Numbered from the stretch's first letter, positions 17,254 to 24,928 are shown. The stretch is 64,000 nt of DNA from Leucobacter chironomi DSM 19883 (GCF_000421845.1 NZ_ATXU01000002.1:186001-250000), one strand, 5' to 3'. The notes: generated by a model not told the origin, from the letters alone. Numbers and translations are program-made.

Positions 17254-18488
17254 GCCGTCCGCTCCTTGAACGTCAGAAGCCGGTCACGATAATGCTCGTA
17301 CTGCTTGCGACGGGCAGCGAGCTCGGCCGGGAGACCGATACTGAGGTCGTTGACGAGGGCGTCAAATTCATCGAGCGCCGCAGCGATTCTCCGCTGCTCC
17401 GTCAAGCTGGGAAGCGGCACCTTCCAGGCGAAGAAAGACTTGGAGGAGACCGCCGCCATTGACCCATCCGTACGGACACACTGCTCTCGGATACGTTCAC
17501 TGTCCGCTCGGAGGACCTGGTACGCATAGCGAGCGTCCACGCCATCACCGACCACCAACGCGCGAATGTCTTGGTTGACCGTCGTATCGACATCAACAAA
17601 GCCGACAGGCAAAGTACGCCGCAGGATATTAGACCGCATCACCACCGGAATCGACGGGGCGGATACCACCTTCAGAGAGGTCTCCTGTATTGCTCGTGCA
17701 GTGACGCGCCCGCGAATCTCGTTCGTTGACTCATCACTCACATCCATGGAAGCAAGCCATGGGATATCCCCACCGTCCCAGTACGCCGCATTCTGCTTCG
17801 AGGGAGTCATGCCGCCAAGCCAGGAGCCGAGGTCGGCGAGACTCATGCGGGGCGCATCCACCTGGTCAAGCATCGCCTGCCGATAGTGGGTGTACTGGGC
17901 GCGCCGCGCTTCCAGCTCCGCTTCCAGCTCCGCTTCCAGCTCCGCTTCCAACTGGGTGAACTTATCCAATACTTGCACGATCTCGCGCTGGACCTCGAGA
18001 GGCGGCACCGGGATTCGGACAGTTGCCATCTGCTTTGCAGACACGTCGACAACCTTCGTGCCAGTCGCGAGTTTCCGCTTCTGTACGTAGAAGTCCGCCG
18101 AAGCAAACCAATACGCGAGGTACTTCGGCTCCTGATCGTGTTTGATCACCGTGGCGTGGCCACCGGTCACGATCGTCGCATCACCAAGCCAAGCCACTGC
18201 CTTGCCGACGTCGTCGATGTTCTCACTGGTGTTCGTAATGAGGATGTCGCCCGGGTCAGCCTTCGCGAGCTTTGCAGCTTTCTCTGGCGTTACATACGAC
18301 AGTGTCTCAGTCGCCCACACCCCGTAGCGGGTGTAGATCTGACCGTAGTGAATGGCACCGACACCGTACTCGACGAGGTCAGTCTTCGGCATGCCGTTTC
18401 CACGCACCAATGTCGCGAACTCTCCGAGCGGCATTCGCTCCACCCCATCTGGGCAAAGTTCCTGGATCAGGTCATCAATGCGGCTCAT
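17250..18488 (-). CDS. hsdS: Type I restriction-modification system, specificity subunit
   Basis: Specificity subunit, 412 aa, with two target-recognition domains (roughly residues 1-160 and 215-370), each followed by a conserved helical spacer (PPLEVQREIVQVLDKF and LTEQRRIAAALDEFDAL). Both halves end in an RR-x-QYxHYR-type helix (RRAQYTHYRQAML, RRKQYEHYRDRLL), the internal symmetry typical of HsdS. The central spacer carries tandem LEAE repeats at about 180-195, encoded by a 12-bp DNA repeat. In the EcoR124 family, gain or loss of one four-residue repeat changes the non-specific spacer length of the target, so this gene may switch specificity. It overlaps mrr upstream and hsdR downstream by 4 nt each. 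Confidence 0.95.
   Translation of the reverse strand: MSRIDDLIQELCPDGVERMPLGEFATLVRGNGMPKTDLVEYGVGAIHYGQIYTRYGVWATETLSYVTPEKAAKLAKADPGDILITNTSENIDDVGKAVAWLGDATIVTGGHATVIKHDQEPKYLAYWFASADFYVQKRKLATGTKVVDVSAKQMATVRIPVPPLEVQREIVQVLDKFTQLEAELEAELEAELEARRAQYTHYRQAMLDQVDAPRMSLADLGSWLGGMTPSKQNAAYWDGGDIPWLASMDVSDESTNEIRGRVTARAIQETSLKVVSAPSIPVVMRSNILRRTLPVGFVDVDTTVNQDIRALVVGDGVDARYAYQVLRADSERIREQCVRTDGSMAAVSSKSFFAWKVPLPSLTEQRRIAAALDEFDALVNDLSIGLPAELAARRKQYEHYRDRLLTFKERTA
17908..17943. repeat. 12-bp tandem repeat in hsdS (3 perfect units)
   Basis: Three exact copies of GCTTCCAGCTCC, then a degenerate fourth (17944-17955). On the coding strand each unit adds four residues (LEAE) to the central helical spacer of HsdS. 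Because 12 is a multiple of 3, copy-number change keeps the frame. Confidence 0.9.
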
Positions 18489-19411
18489 GCGAAGAAGTCC
18501 TCGTCGATCTCTATGACCTTGTAGGTCTCTTTCACTTGCACGCCGACGCCGTACCGGATCATGAGGCTGGTGAGGCGCTTGCCGTCGATCAGGATGATGC
18601 GGGTCGGCACATTCTCGGCGTAGGTACGCGCGCCGTCGGAGAACCGGCTGGTCGTGATGAAGACGCCGCTGTCGGCCTTGCCGCTGAGTGCTCCAACGAA
18701 CGCCTGGAGGTCGGGGCGTCCGACAGTGTTGCCGTCTTGGTAACGCTTGGCCTGGATGTAGACGCGGTTGAGGCCGAGGATGTCCTGGTCGATGACACCG
18801 TCTATGCCTCCGTCGTTGCTGAGCTGGGTGACGCTGCCGGCCCCGGTGGTGCCGCCGTAGCCCATTGACAGCAGGAGATCGACAACCGCCTGCTCGAAGA
18901 AGCCTGGTTCTTTGTCCTGCAGCCGAGTGAGCAGCTCGACCGCGATCTCGTCGTGGATTCGCTCGACGCCGCTCTGCACCTGCTCGGTAGGAGTCATCGA
19001 CGACTCTTCAGTCGGAGCGGTCGTTGCAGACTCGCTCGTCTTGCGGGTCGTGGTCGCCACGTACTCGCGGATCGGCGAGCTGGGATCTGCTCCGAGCGCC
19101 TTGATGTCACGTTCCTTGGCACCATTCGGAAACAGCTCGATGAGCTGCTTGCCGGCATCAGTGATCTGGTAGTGACCACGCTTTGGACGTCTGAGCGCGC
19201 CGACGTTCGTCAAGAACGAGACACCCCAGCCGATGCGGTTCTCATACTTGAGCGCGCTCCCGGACGGAAGCATCTCCTTCCTCTGCTCATCGGTGAGCTG
19301 CGCCTGATCAGCTACGAGAGGCTGAAACTCGCGCCAGTGGCGGATGATGCCATCGCTCATCACCTTGAGCGTCGGGATCATGAAGCCTTCCCAGTTGGGC
19401 ATGTCCGTCAT
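18485..19411 (-). CDS. Mrr-type restriction endonuclease within the hsd operon
   Basis: 308 aa. The N-terminal ~100 residues look like the winged-helix Mrr_N domain (SDGIIRHWREF, GWGVSFLTNVGALRRPKRGHYQIT), then a Ser/Thr-rich linker (about 120-145), then an Mrr catalytic domain with an upstream acidic residue (FFEQAV, Glu173), Asp204 in GGIDG and Gln220-Ala-Lys222 in YIQAKRY, the PD-(D/E)xK variant of this family. Mrr enzymes usually cut methylated DNA, so a role inside a type I operon is unusual. Its ends overlap hsdM and hsdS by 4 nt, so it is made with them. It may act as a methylation-dependent second line or as an accessory to the type I complex; neither is shown. Confidence 0.9.
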   Translation of the reverse strand: MTDMPNWEGFMIPTLKVMSDGIIRHWREFQPLVADQAQLTDEQRKEMLPSGSALKYENRIGWGVSFLTNVGALRRPKRGHYQITDAGKQLIELFPNGAKERDIKALGADPSSPIREYVATTTRKTSESATTAPTEESSMTPTEQVQSGVERIHDEIAVELLTRLQDKEPGFFEQAVVDLLLSMGYGGTTGAGSVTQLSNDGGIDGVIDQDILGLNRVYIQAKRYQDGNTVGRPDLQAFVGALSGKADSGVFITTSRFSDGARTYAENVPTRIILIDGKRLTSLMIRYGVGVQVKETYKVIEIDEDFFA

Positions 19412-20979
19412 GACCGCGCGCCCTCCAGATCCGCCACGATCTCGTCGATCGCCGTGCGGAGCTCAGCCTGGCGCGCCACGATGCGCGCGATCTCGGCGTT
19501 CAGCTCCGTGATGTCGACTTCCTCGCGAGTGTCCTCGGCCTCGACATACGACGACACCGCAATGTTGTAGTCGTTGGCGGCGATGTCCTCGTTGCTGACG
19601 ACGGTGGTGAAGTAGTCTTCAGGCTCGCGCGCCGTGAACGCTCCGAGGATCCTCGCCTGGTGCCCCTCGAGCAGCTTGTTCTTGTTGCCGACGCGCTTGA
19701 ACTCGGCCGACGCGTCAATGAACAGCACGTCGCTGGTCTTCTTCGACTTCTTCAGCACGAGGATGCAGGTCGCAATCGTCGTGCCGAAGAACAGGTCCGG
19801 CGGCAACTGGATCACGGCGTCGACGTAGTTGTTGTCGATGAGGTACTGGCGGATCTTCTTCTCCGCTCCCCCGCGGTACAGCACGCCGGGGAACTCAACG
19901 ATCGCGGCCGTGCCGTTGACGGCCAGCCAGCTGAGCATGTGCATCGTGAAGGCCAAGTCAGCCTTCGACTTCGGCGCGAGGACACCGGCCGGGGAGAACC
20001 GCTCGTCGTTGATCAGGAGCGGGTTCGCATCGCCCTCCCACTTGATCGAGTAGGGCGGGTTGGACACGATCGCCTCGAACGGCTCATCATCCCAGTGCGC
20101 CGGATCGATCAGCGTGTCGCCGTGCGCGAGGTTGAAGTCCGCGTAGTTAACGTCGTGCAGGAACATGTTGATCCGCGCGAGATTGTACGTGGTCAGATTG
20201 ATCTCCTGACCGTAGAAGCCCTGGCGGACGTTGTTCTTGCCGAGCACCTTGTCGAACTTCAGCAGCAGCGACCCGGAGCCCACCGCCGGGTCGTAGACCT
20301 TGTTGACCTGCTTCTTGCCGACCACCGTGATGCGCGCCAGCAGCTCCGAGACCTCCTGCGGCGTGTAGTACTCACCACCGGACTTGCCTGCGTTGGCCGC
20401 ATACATCTGCATCAGGTACTCGTAGGCGTCACCGAACAGGTCGATCGAGTTGTCCTCCCACCGCCCCAGCGGCAGGTCGCCGATCGCGTCGAGCAGCTTC
20501 ACCAGCTTCTGATTGCGCTTGGCGACCGTCGAGCCCAACTTGTTGCTGTTGACATCCAGATCATCGAACAGACCCTTGATGTCGTCCTCACTGTCTGTAC
20601 CCAGCGCCGACGCCTCGATGTTCTTGAAGACCCGCTCGAGCGTCTCGTTGAGATTCTCGTCGCCCGCGGCACGATCGCGCACATTGGCGAACAAGTCGGA
20701 CGGCAGGATATAGAACCCCTTCTCCGCGACAACCTCGTCGCGCGCGAACTCCGCGTCAGAATCCGCCGCCAGCCGGTAGTCGAACGACACCTCGCCCGCA
20801 TCGTGCTCGTTCTTGTTGAGGTACGCCGTGAGGTTCTCGGAAATGAAGCGATAGAAGAGCATTCCCAGCACGTAGGACTTGAAGTCCCACCCATCGACGC
20901 TGCCGCGCAGGTCATTGGCGATGCGCCAGATCGTCTTGTGCAACTCTGCTCGCTGCGCCTCTTTGGTCGTCGGTGCCAT
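19408..20979 (-). CDS. hsdM: Type I restriction-modification system, methyltransferase subunit
   Basis: Adenine-N6 methyltransferase subunit, 523 aa. The ATG at 20979 is preferred over an in-frame start at 21012 because GGAGGA lies 9 nt upstream. A helical HsdM_N domain (about 10-170) precedes the SAM-binding motif DPAVGSG (230-236) and the catalytic NPPY (307-310). The first motif has Val where many HsdM have Cys. It is the first gene of the island operon. Its promoter must lie within the ~95 nt between it and the trmH stop, which holds the AT-rich TATTACGATATCG. With HsdS it protects host DNA, so placing it first ensures modification precedes restriction. Confidence 0.96.
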   Translation of the reverse strand: MAPTTKEAQRAELHKTIWRIANDLRGSVDGWDFKSYVLGMLFYRFISENLTAYLNKNEHDAGEVSFDYRLAADSDAEFARDEVVAEKGFYILPSDLFANVRDRAAGDENLNETLERVFKNIEASALGTDSEDDIKGLFDDLDVNSNKLGSTVAKRNQKLVKLLDAIGDLPLGRWEDNSIDLFGDAYEYLMQMYAANAGKSGGEYYTPQEVSELLARITVVGKKQVNKVYDPAVGSGSLLLKFDKVLGKNNVRQGFYGQEINLTTYNLARINMFLHDVNYADFNLAHGDTLIDPAHWDDEPFEAIVSNPPYSIKWEGDANPLLINDERFSPAGVLAPKSKADLAFTMHMLSWLAVNGTAAIVEFPGVLYRGGAEKKIRQYLIDNNYVDAVIQLPPDLFFGTTIATCILVLKKSKKTSDVLFIDASAEFKRVGNKNKLLEGHQARILGAFTAREPEDYFTTVVSNEDIAANDYNIAVSSYVEAEDTREEVDITELNAEIARIVARQAELRTAIDEIVADLEGARS

Positions 20980-21073
20980 GGGTCGTGCTCCTCCGCGCCA
21001 CTGCGCAATCACGGTGTTGGGTTGTTTGCTATTACGATATCGGGTGCCACTGACACTCGGGCTTCCCGCATCA

Positions 21074-21982
21074 TCACCGCGTCGCGTAGAACGCCACGGC
21101 GGCGGCTGCCGTCACGTTCAACGAGTCGACTCCGCCCATCATCGGGATCGTGACCCGGCGGTCGAGCAGTGCGTCCGTCTCCGCGGTGATGCCGTGGCCT
21201 TCGGTGCCGAACACGAGAGCGAGCTTCTCGTGATCTTCGGCCACCAGCTCGTCGAGGGTGATCGCGCCTTCCCCCAACGTCATGCCGGCCAGGACATAGC
21301 CAGCCGCCTTGAGCTCCGCAATGCCCTTTGTCCAATCGGGGATCCGTGTCCACGGCACTTGGAAGACCGTGCCCATCGAGACCCGTACCGAGCGCCGGTA
21401 CAGCGGGTCAGCGCAGGTCGGAGACACCAGCACCGCATCGAGGCCCAAGGCGGCTGCATTACGGAAGGCGCTGCCGACGTTGGTATGGTCAACGAGCCCC
21501 TCCAGCACCGCGATCCGACTGCGTCTGCGAGGCTCGGCGGCGGGTTCCGGATCGGCTAGTTTGGGACCACACACGTTCGTGTGGTCGGTGAGGCCCTCCA
21601 GTACCGCGACACGGGAGCGGGGCTGCGCCGACGTTGCGGGTGCGCGCAGCAGCTCGGCCGGGTCGAGCAGCGTCGGCCGGTGCATCGAGGCGAGCGCGCC
21701 GCGGTGCATGTGGAAGCCGGTGAGCGCTTCGAGCTGCTGCGACTCCCCCACGAAGACGGGCACGTCCGGGTGGTCGGCGAGCAGCGGCTCCACCCGGGGC
21801 AGCCACTCTTCGAGCAGCAGCACCGAGCGCGGGCGGTGGCCGGCCCGCAGCGCCCGCTCGATCACCTTCGGCGACTCGGCGAGGTACAGGCCCTCCTCGG
21901 GTTCGAGCACCCGCCGCAGCGCGACGTCGGTCAGCCGGGTGTAGTCGGCGAGCTCGGGCGCCGCGAGGTCGTCGATGCGCAT
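21074..21982 (-). CDS. TrmH/SpoU RNA 2'-O-methyltransferase, chimeric
   Basis: 302-aa RNA ribose methyltransferase of the SpoU (SPOUT) family. The host-derived N-terminal half (1-137) carries the substrate-binding domain and reads ...SRVAVLEGLTDHTNV. After it come 17 foreign residues and then a second copy, SRIAVLEGLVDHTNV (155-169), leading into a full SPOUT domain with NVGSAFRNAAALG, LVFGTEGHG (256-264) and IPMMGGVDSLN. The chimera thus has 32 extra residues (96 nt, in frame) at the start of the catalytic domain. All three SPOUT motifs are intact, so activity is likely. The substrate (tRNA or rRNA) is not determined. The hydrolase stop lies 5 nt upstream. Confidence 0.9.
   Translation of the reverse strand: MRIDDLAAPELADYTRLTDVALRRVLEPEEGLYLAESPKVIERALRAGHRPRSVLLLEEWLPRVEPLLADHPDVPVFVGESQQLEALTGFHMHRGALASMHRPTLLDPAELLRAPATSAQPRSRVAVLEGLTDHTNVCGPKLADPEPAAEPRRRSRIAVLEGLVDHTNVGSAFRNAAALGLDAVLVSPTCADPLYRRSVRVSMGTVFQVPWTRIPDWTKGIAELKAAGYVLAGMTLGEGAITLDELVAEDHEKLALVFGTEGHGITAETDALLDRRVTIPMMGGVDSLNVTAAAAVAFYATR
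21566..21585. repeat. Right island junction: inverted repeat around the core
   Basis: ACCACACACGTTCGTGTGGT: perfect 7-bp arms ACCACAC (21566-21572) and GTGTGGT (21579-21585) around ACGTTC. The right arm is host trmH, the left arm is island sequence. The arrangement looks like a recombinase-binding site formed at the junction. A further related copy of the core, ACGTTGGTATGGT, lies at 21477-21489 in the island-borne trmH half. Confidence 0.6.
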
Positions 21983-21987
21983 GATCC

Positions 21988-22878
21988 TCACGCTGCGGCC
22001 TCCTGCTCCCGAAGCTGCGTCTCGGCGAGGAAGCCCGACACGAAGGCCACGGCATCGTCGACCGCTTCGTAGTGCACGAGGTGGCCGGTGCCGGGGATGA
22101 TCCGCAGCCTCGAGCCGGGGATGCGGCGGTGCAGCTCGAGCTGCTTCGAGAGCGGCGTGATGTCGTCGCGCTCCCCCGCGATGAGCAGGGTCGGCATGGT
22201 GAAGGCGCGCGCGAACTCGGGCACGGTGTGGGAGACCGAGGCTCGGAAGGCCTGCAGCAGGGTCGTCGGATCCGAGAAGGTGCTGAAGTAGGCGTCGTGC
22301 TGGCCGTGGATCCAGCCGCGCAGCTCGGGGTCGCCCGTCTTCGCCATGACCTTGCTCATCACGCGCACGATCACCGGGTTGCCGAGCAGGCGGCGCGCGG
22401 CGCGCGGCGGCAGTAGATCGGCGGCCCGATAGTAGCCGATGGCGAGCTGCGTGAGCGCCGCCTGCGGCCCTTCCAGCGCGGGTGCCGAGATCGGATTGAC
22501 GAGGATCAGCCGGCTCGGCTGCAGGCCCCCGGCGATCGACGCGGCGACCACGAGCGATCCGAAGGAGTGGCCGAGCACGGCGAAGCCGTCGGGTGCGGCC
22601 GCCGCGGCGAAGGCGCGCAGCCACTCGCCGTACAGTTCGATGTCGTGCTCGCGCCCCGGGATCGCGGGCGTCTCCCCGAAGCCGGGCAGGTCGGGCACGA
22701 TGGCGCGCACGCCGGGCAGCGCTTCCGCGAGGCCCTGTGCGACGCCCTGGAGGCCGTGGTGGTCGCCGCGGAAGCCGTGCACGAGCAGCAGCGGGGCCCC
22801 GTCGGGGTCGCCGTACTGCCAGGCGCGGGTGTCGATGCCGAGCGTGGGCACGCGCAGAAGGGTCGGGGAAACGGTCAC
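21988..22878 (-). CDS. Alpha/beta hydrolase
   Basis: 296 aa, cytoplasmic. The alpha/beta-hydrolase landmarks are the oxyanion strand LLLVHGFRGDHHG, nucleophile elbow GHSFG with Ser105, an acid in GERDDITP and His in GTGHLVHYE. The extended cap (residues ~135-210) is helical, as in lipase-like or haloalkane-dehalogenase-like members. It lies directly upstream of trmH (5-nt gap), and the pair was probably one transcription unit before the island arrived; the insertion lies downstream of this gene. Substrate unknown. Confidence 0.86.
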   Translation of the reverse strand: MTVSPTLLRVPTLGIDTRAWQYGDPDGAPLLLVHGFRGDHHGLQGVAQGLAEALPGVRAIVPDLPGFGETPAIPGREHDIELYGEWLRAFAAAAAPDGFAVLGHSFGSLVVAASIAGGLQPSRLILVNPISAPALEGPQAALTQLAIGYYRAADLLPPRAARRLLGNPVIVRVMSKVMAKTGDPELRGWIHGQHDAYFSTFSDPTTLLQAFRASVSHTVPEFARAFTMPTLLIAGERDDITPLSKQLELHRRIPGSRLRIIPGTGHLVHYEAVDDAVAFVSGFLAETQLREQEAAA

Positions 22879-22976
22879 GCACCGATGCTACCCGCGCCCC
22901 GCTGGCAGCGCCCTGCGGGCGCGGACGGCGGGTGTCGGCGGTGCTCGATAGCATCGTGGGGAACGAAAGGATCCCC

Positions 22977-23675
22977 GTGACCCAAGAACTCCCCCTCTGG
23001 GCGGCGAATCTCGCGGTGTTCGACACCGAGACGACTGGCATCGACACCGCCCATGCCCGCATCGTGAGCGCCACGATCGCCCTGCTCGGTCCGTCCGGGG
23101 AGGTGCAGGAGCGCTACGACTGGCTGCTCGACCCCGGCGTCGAGATTCCCGAGCCGGCGGTGCGCGTGCACGGGATCACCAACGAGATCGCCCGCGCGAG
23201 CGGCATCGCCGCGGCCGTCGGCGTGCAGCAGATCGTGACGCGGCTGCTCGAGATGATCGAGCGCGGCTTCCCCGTCGTCGCCTACAACGCGCCCTTCGAT
23301 CTCAGCCTGCTGGCGTCGGAGGCGGTGCGTCACGGCGTGGCCTGGCCGAACGACCCCTCCCCCGTCGTCGACCCGCTGATCCTCGACAAGCAGTTCGATC
23401 GCTACCGCAAGGGCAAGCGCACGCTCGAAGCGGTCGCGGCGCACCACGGCGTCGAGATCGGCAACGCGCACGACGCCGGCGACGACGCGATCGCCGCGGG
23501 GCGGGTGCTGCAGCGCATCGCCCGCAAATACGCCGACGTGATCCCGGGCGAGCTCGACGAGCTGCACCGCGCCCAGATCGTGTGGGCGGCGACGCAGGCC
23601 GAGAGCTTCCAGGAGTACATGCGCCGGGTGCGCGATCCCTCGTTCGTCGCCGACGGACGCTGGCCGGTGCGCTGA
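22977..23675 (+). CDS. DnaQ-like 3'-5' exonuclease
   Basis: 232 aa from a GTG with AAGGA 6 nt upstream. DEDDh exonuclease motifs are complete: DTETTG (Exo I, about 19-24), YNAPFD (Exo II) and HDAGDD (Exo III, His and Asp). The HGITNE segment after Exo I is typical of the DNA polymerase III epsilon family. It lacks the C-terminal polymerase-binding tail of true epsilon and stands alone on the plus strand, so it is probably a free-standing exonuclease used in repair or RNA/DNA trimming rather than the replicative proofreader. The rpmE2 terminator lies immediately downstream. Confidence 0.9.
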   Translation: MTQELPLWAANLAVFDTETTGIDTAHARIVSATIALLGPSGEVQERYDWLLDPGVEIPEPAVRVHGITNEIARASGIAAAVGVQQIVTRLLEMIERGFPVVAYNAPFDLSLLASEAVRHGVAWPNDPSPVVDPLILDKQFDRYRKGKRTLEAVAAHHGVEIGNAHDAGDDAIAAGRVLQRIARKYADVIPGELDELHRAQIVWAATQAESFQEYMRRVRDPSFVADGRWPVR

Positions 23676-23689
23676 TGCGCGGGCACAAA

Positions 23690-23718
23690 AAATGGCGGAG
23701 GCAATGCCTCCGCCATTT
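23690..23718 (-). terminator. Rho-independent terminator of rpmE2
   Basis: 13-bp perfect stem (23690-23702 with 23706-23718, AAATGGCGGAGGC) and 3-nt loop, with a T tract after it on the minus strand (complement of the A run at 23686-23692). It ends rpmE2 transcripts; on the plus strand it could also stop the exonuclease message. Confidence 0.9.
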
Positions 23719-23733
23719 CTGTGGGTTCGTGCC

Positions 23734-23982
23734 TTAGGCGCCGAAGCCCTTGAAGCGCTGGTTGAACTTCTCGACGCGGCCGGCCGAGTCCATGATGCGC
23801 TGCTTGCCCGTGTAGAACGGGTGCGAGGCGCTGGAGATCTCGACGTCGATGACGGGGTAGGTGGCGCCGTCGAGCTCGATGGTCTTCTCGCTGGTGAGCG
23901 TCGAACGCGTGAGGAACGTCTCTCCCGAGGCGAGGTCGCGGAAGACGATTGCGTTGTACTCGGGGTGGATTTCGGTCTTCAT
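23734..23982 (-). CDS. rpmE2: 50S ribosomal protein L31, type B
   Basis: 82-aa bL31 of the zinc-free type B class: MKTEIHPEY start, [24 protein letters not shown] core, no CxxC zinc ligands. Type B copies usually replace the zinc-binding L31 under zinc limitation, but in many Microbacteriaceae they are the only copy; the window cannot tell which applies. AAGGA lies about 6 nt before the ATG, an RNA hairpin lies in the presumed leader, and a strong terminator follows. No Zur-like palindrome was found upstream. It is transcribed alone, with the ABC ATPase gene upstream on the same strand. Confidence 0.97.
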   Translation of the reverse strand: MKTEIHPEYNAIVFRDLASGETFLTRSTLTSEKTIELDGATYPVIDVEISSASHPFYTGKQRIMDSAGRVEKFNQRFKGFGA

Positions 23983-24008
23983 GAGTGTTCCTTATGTTGC
24001 CTTGGAGT

Positions 24009-24028
24009 GGGTGTGTAACAGCACACCC
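24009..24028 (-). ncRNA. Candidate leader hairpin upstream of rpmE2
   Basis: GGGTGTG (24009-24015) pairs perfectly with CACACCC (24022-24028) across a 6-nt loop, 27 nt upstream of the rpmE2 start on its own strand. A published class of actinobacterial L31 leader RNAs is thought to mediate autoregulation. I cannot verify its consensus here, so this is only a candidate. Confidence 0.35.
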
Positions 24029-24118
24029 TGAGGTCTTGGGATTGGCGGATCGCTCCGCACCAAGGATCTAGTTTACCAGAACGCGCCAGAATGCGGGCCG
24101 CGCATCCGGGCGTGGCGC

Positions 24119-24904
24119 TTACGGCTTGGCGACGGCGGCATAGCGGCCGTTCGAGACGCTGAGCTCGAACGGCATGCCGAAGGTGGCCTCGAGGTTCGCC
24201 GCGGTGAGCGTTTCGGCGATGGGGCCGGCCGCCTGCGCCCGGCCGTCGCGCAACAGCAGCGCGTGGGTGAACCCGGGCGGCACCTCCTCGACGTGGTGGG
24301 TGACCATGATCATCGCGGGCGAGTGGGGCGACTGGGCGAAGCCGGAGAGCATCTGGAGCAGTCGCTCGCGCGCGCCGAGGTCGAGGCTCGCGCTCGGCTC
24401 GTCGAGCAGCAGCATCTCGGGGTCGGTCATGACGGCGCGGGCGATGAGCGCGCGCTTGCGCTCCCCGTCGCTCAGGGTGCCGTAGGCGCGGTCGACGTAG
24501 TCGGCGAGGTCCCACTCGGCGAGGATGCGCTCGGCCTGCCGCACGTCGACGTCGTCGTACTGCTCGTTCCAGCGGCCCTCGACGCCGTACGCGGCGGTGA
24601 GCACGATGTCGCGCACGGTCTCGGAGGCGGGGAGGCGGCGCCCCGTGGCCGAGGAGACGAAGCCGATGCGGTTGCGCAGTTCGAAGATGTCGACGCGTCC
24701 GAGTCGCTGGTCGAGCACCTCCACGGAGCCGGTGGTCGGGTAGTCGTTCGCGGTCGCGAGCTTCATGAGCGTGGTCTTGCCGGCGCCGTTCGGGCCGAGG
24801 ATGACCCATCGCTCCGAGTCCTCGACCGCCCAGTCGATCCCGTCGAGGATCGGGCGGCGGTCGCGCACGTAGGTGACATCGGTGAATCGGAGCACGTTGA
24901 CCAT
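24119..24904 (-). CDS. ABC transporter ATP-binding protein
   Basis: 261-aa single-domain ABC ATPase. Walker A GPNGAGKTT (about 38-46), signature TLSDGERKRALIARA (LSDGE instead of LSGGQ), Walker B MLLLDEP and the switch His in MVTHHVEE are present. No membrane partner lies nearby. The family of solitary ATPases with LSDGERKR (YlmA/ModF-like) fits, and its transported substrate, if any, is unknown. It is divergent from serB (24-nt gap), so the two genes may share a compact promoter region. Confidence 0.88.
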   Translation of the reverse strand: MVNVLRFTDVTYVRDRRPILDGIDWAVEDSERWVILGPNGAGKTTLMKLATANDYPTTGSVEVLDQRLGRVDIFELRNRIGFVSSATGRRLPASETVRDIVLTAAYGVEGRWNEQYDDVDVRQAERILAEWDLADYVDRAYGTLSDGERKRALIARAVMTDPEMLLLDEPSASLDLGARERLLQMLSGFAQSPHSPAMIMVTHHVEEVPPGFTHALLLRDGRAQAAGPIAETLTAANLEATFGMPFELSVSNGRYAAVAKP

Positions 24905-24928
24905 AGGCTCAAGCCTAGACTGGATCGC

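Larger units (their letters stand above)
13378..21577. mobile_element. 8.2-kb defence island integrated in trmH
   Basis: Bounded by two halves of one trmH gene and by near-identical cores: ACGTTGATGTGGT (13378-13390) on the left, ACGTTCGTGTGGT (21573-21585) on the right. Content from left to right: a non-coding stretch, two small plus-strand ORFs, and the minus-strand operon hsdM-mrr-hsdS-hsdR. At its right end is a replacement trmH catalytic half that keeps the host gene open. Base composition looks visibly less GC-rich than the flanks. No integrase, transposase or excisionase is encoded inside. I infer site-specific or homologous integration into trmH, with loss or trans-supply of the recombinase. 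Confidence 0.8.
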
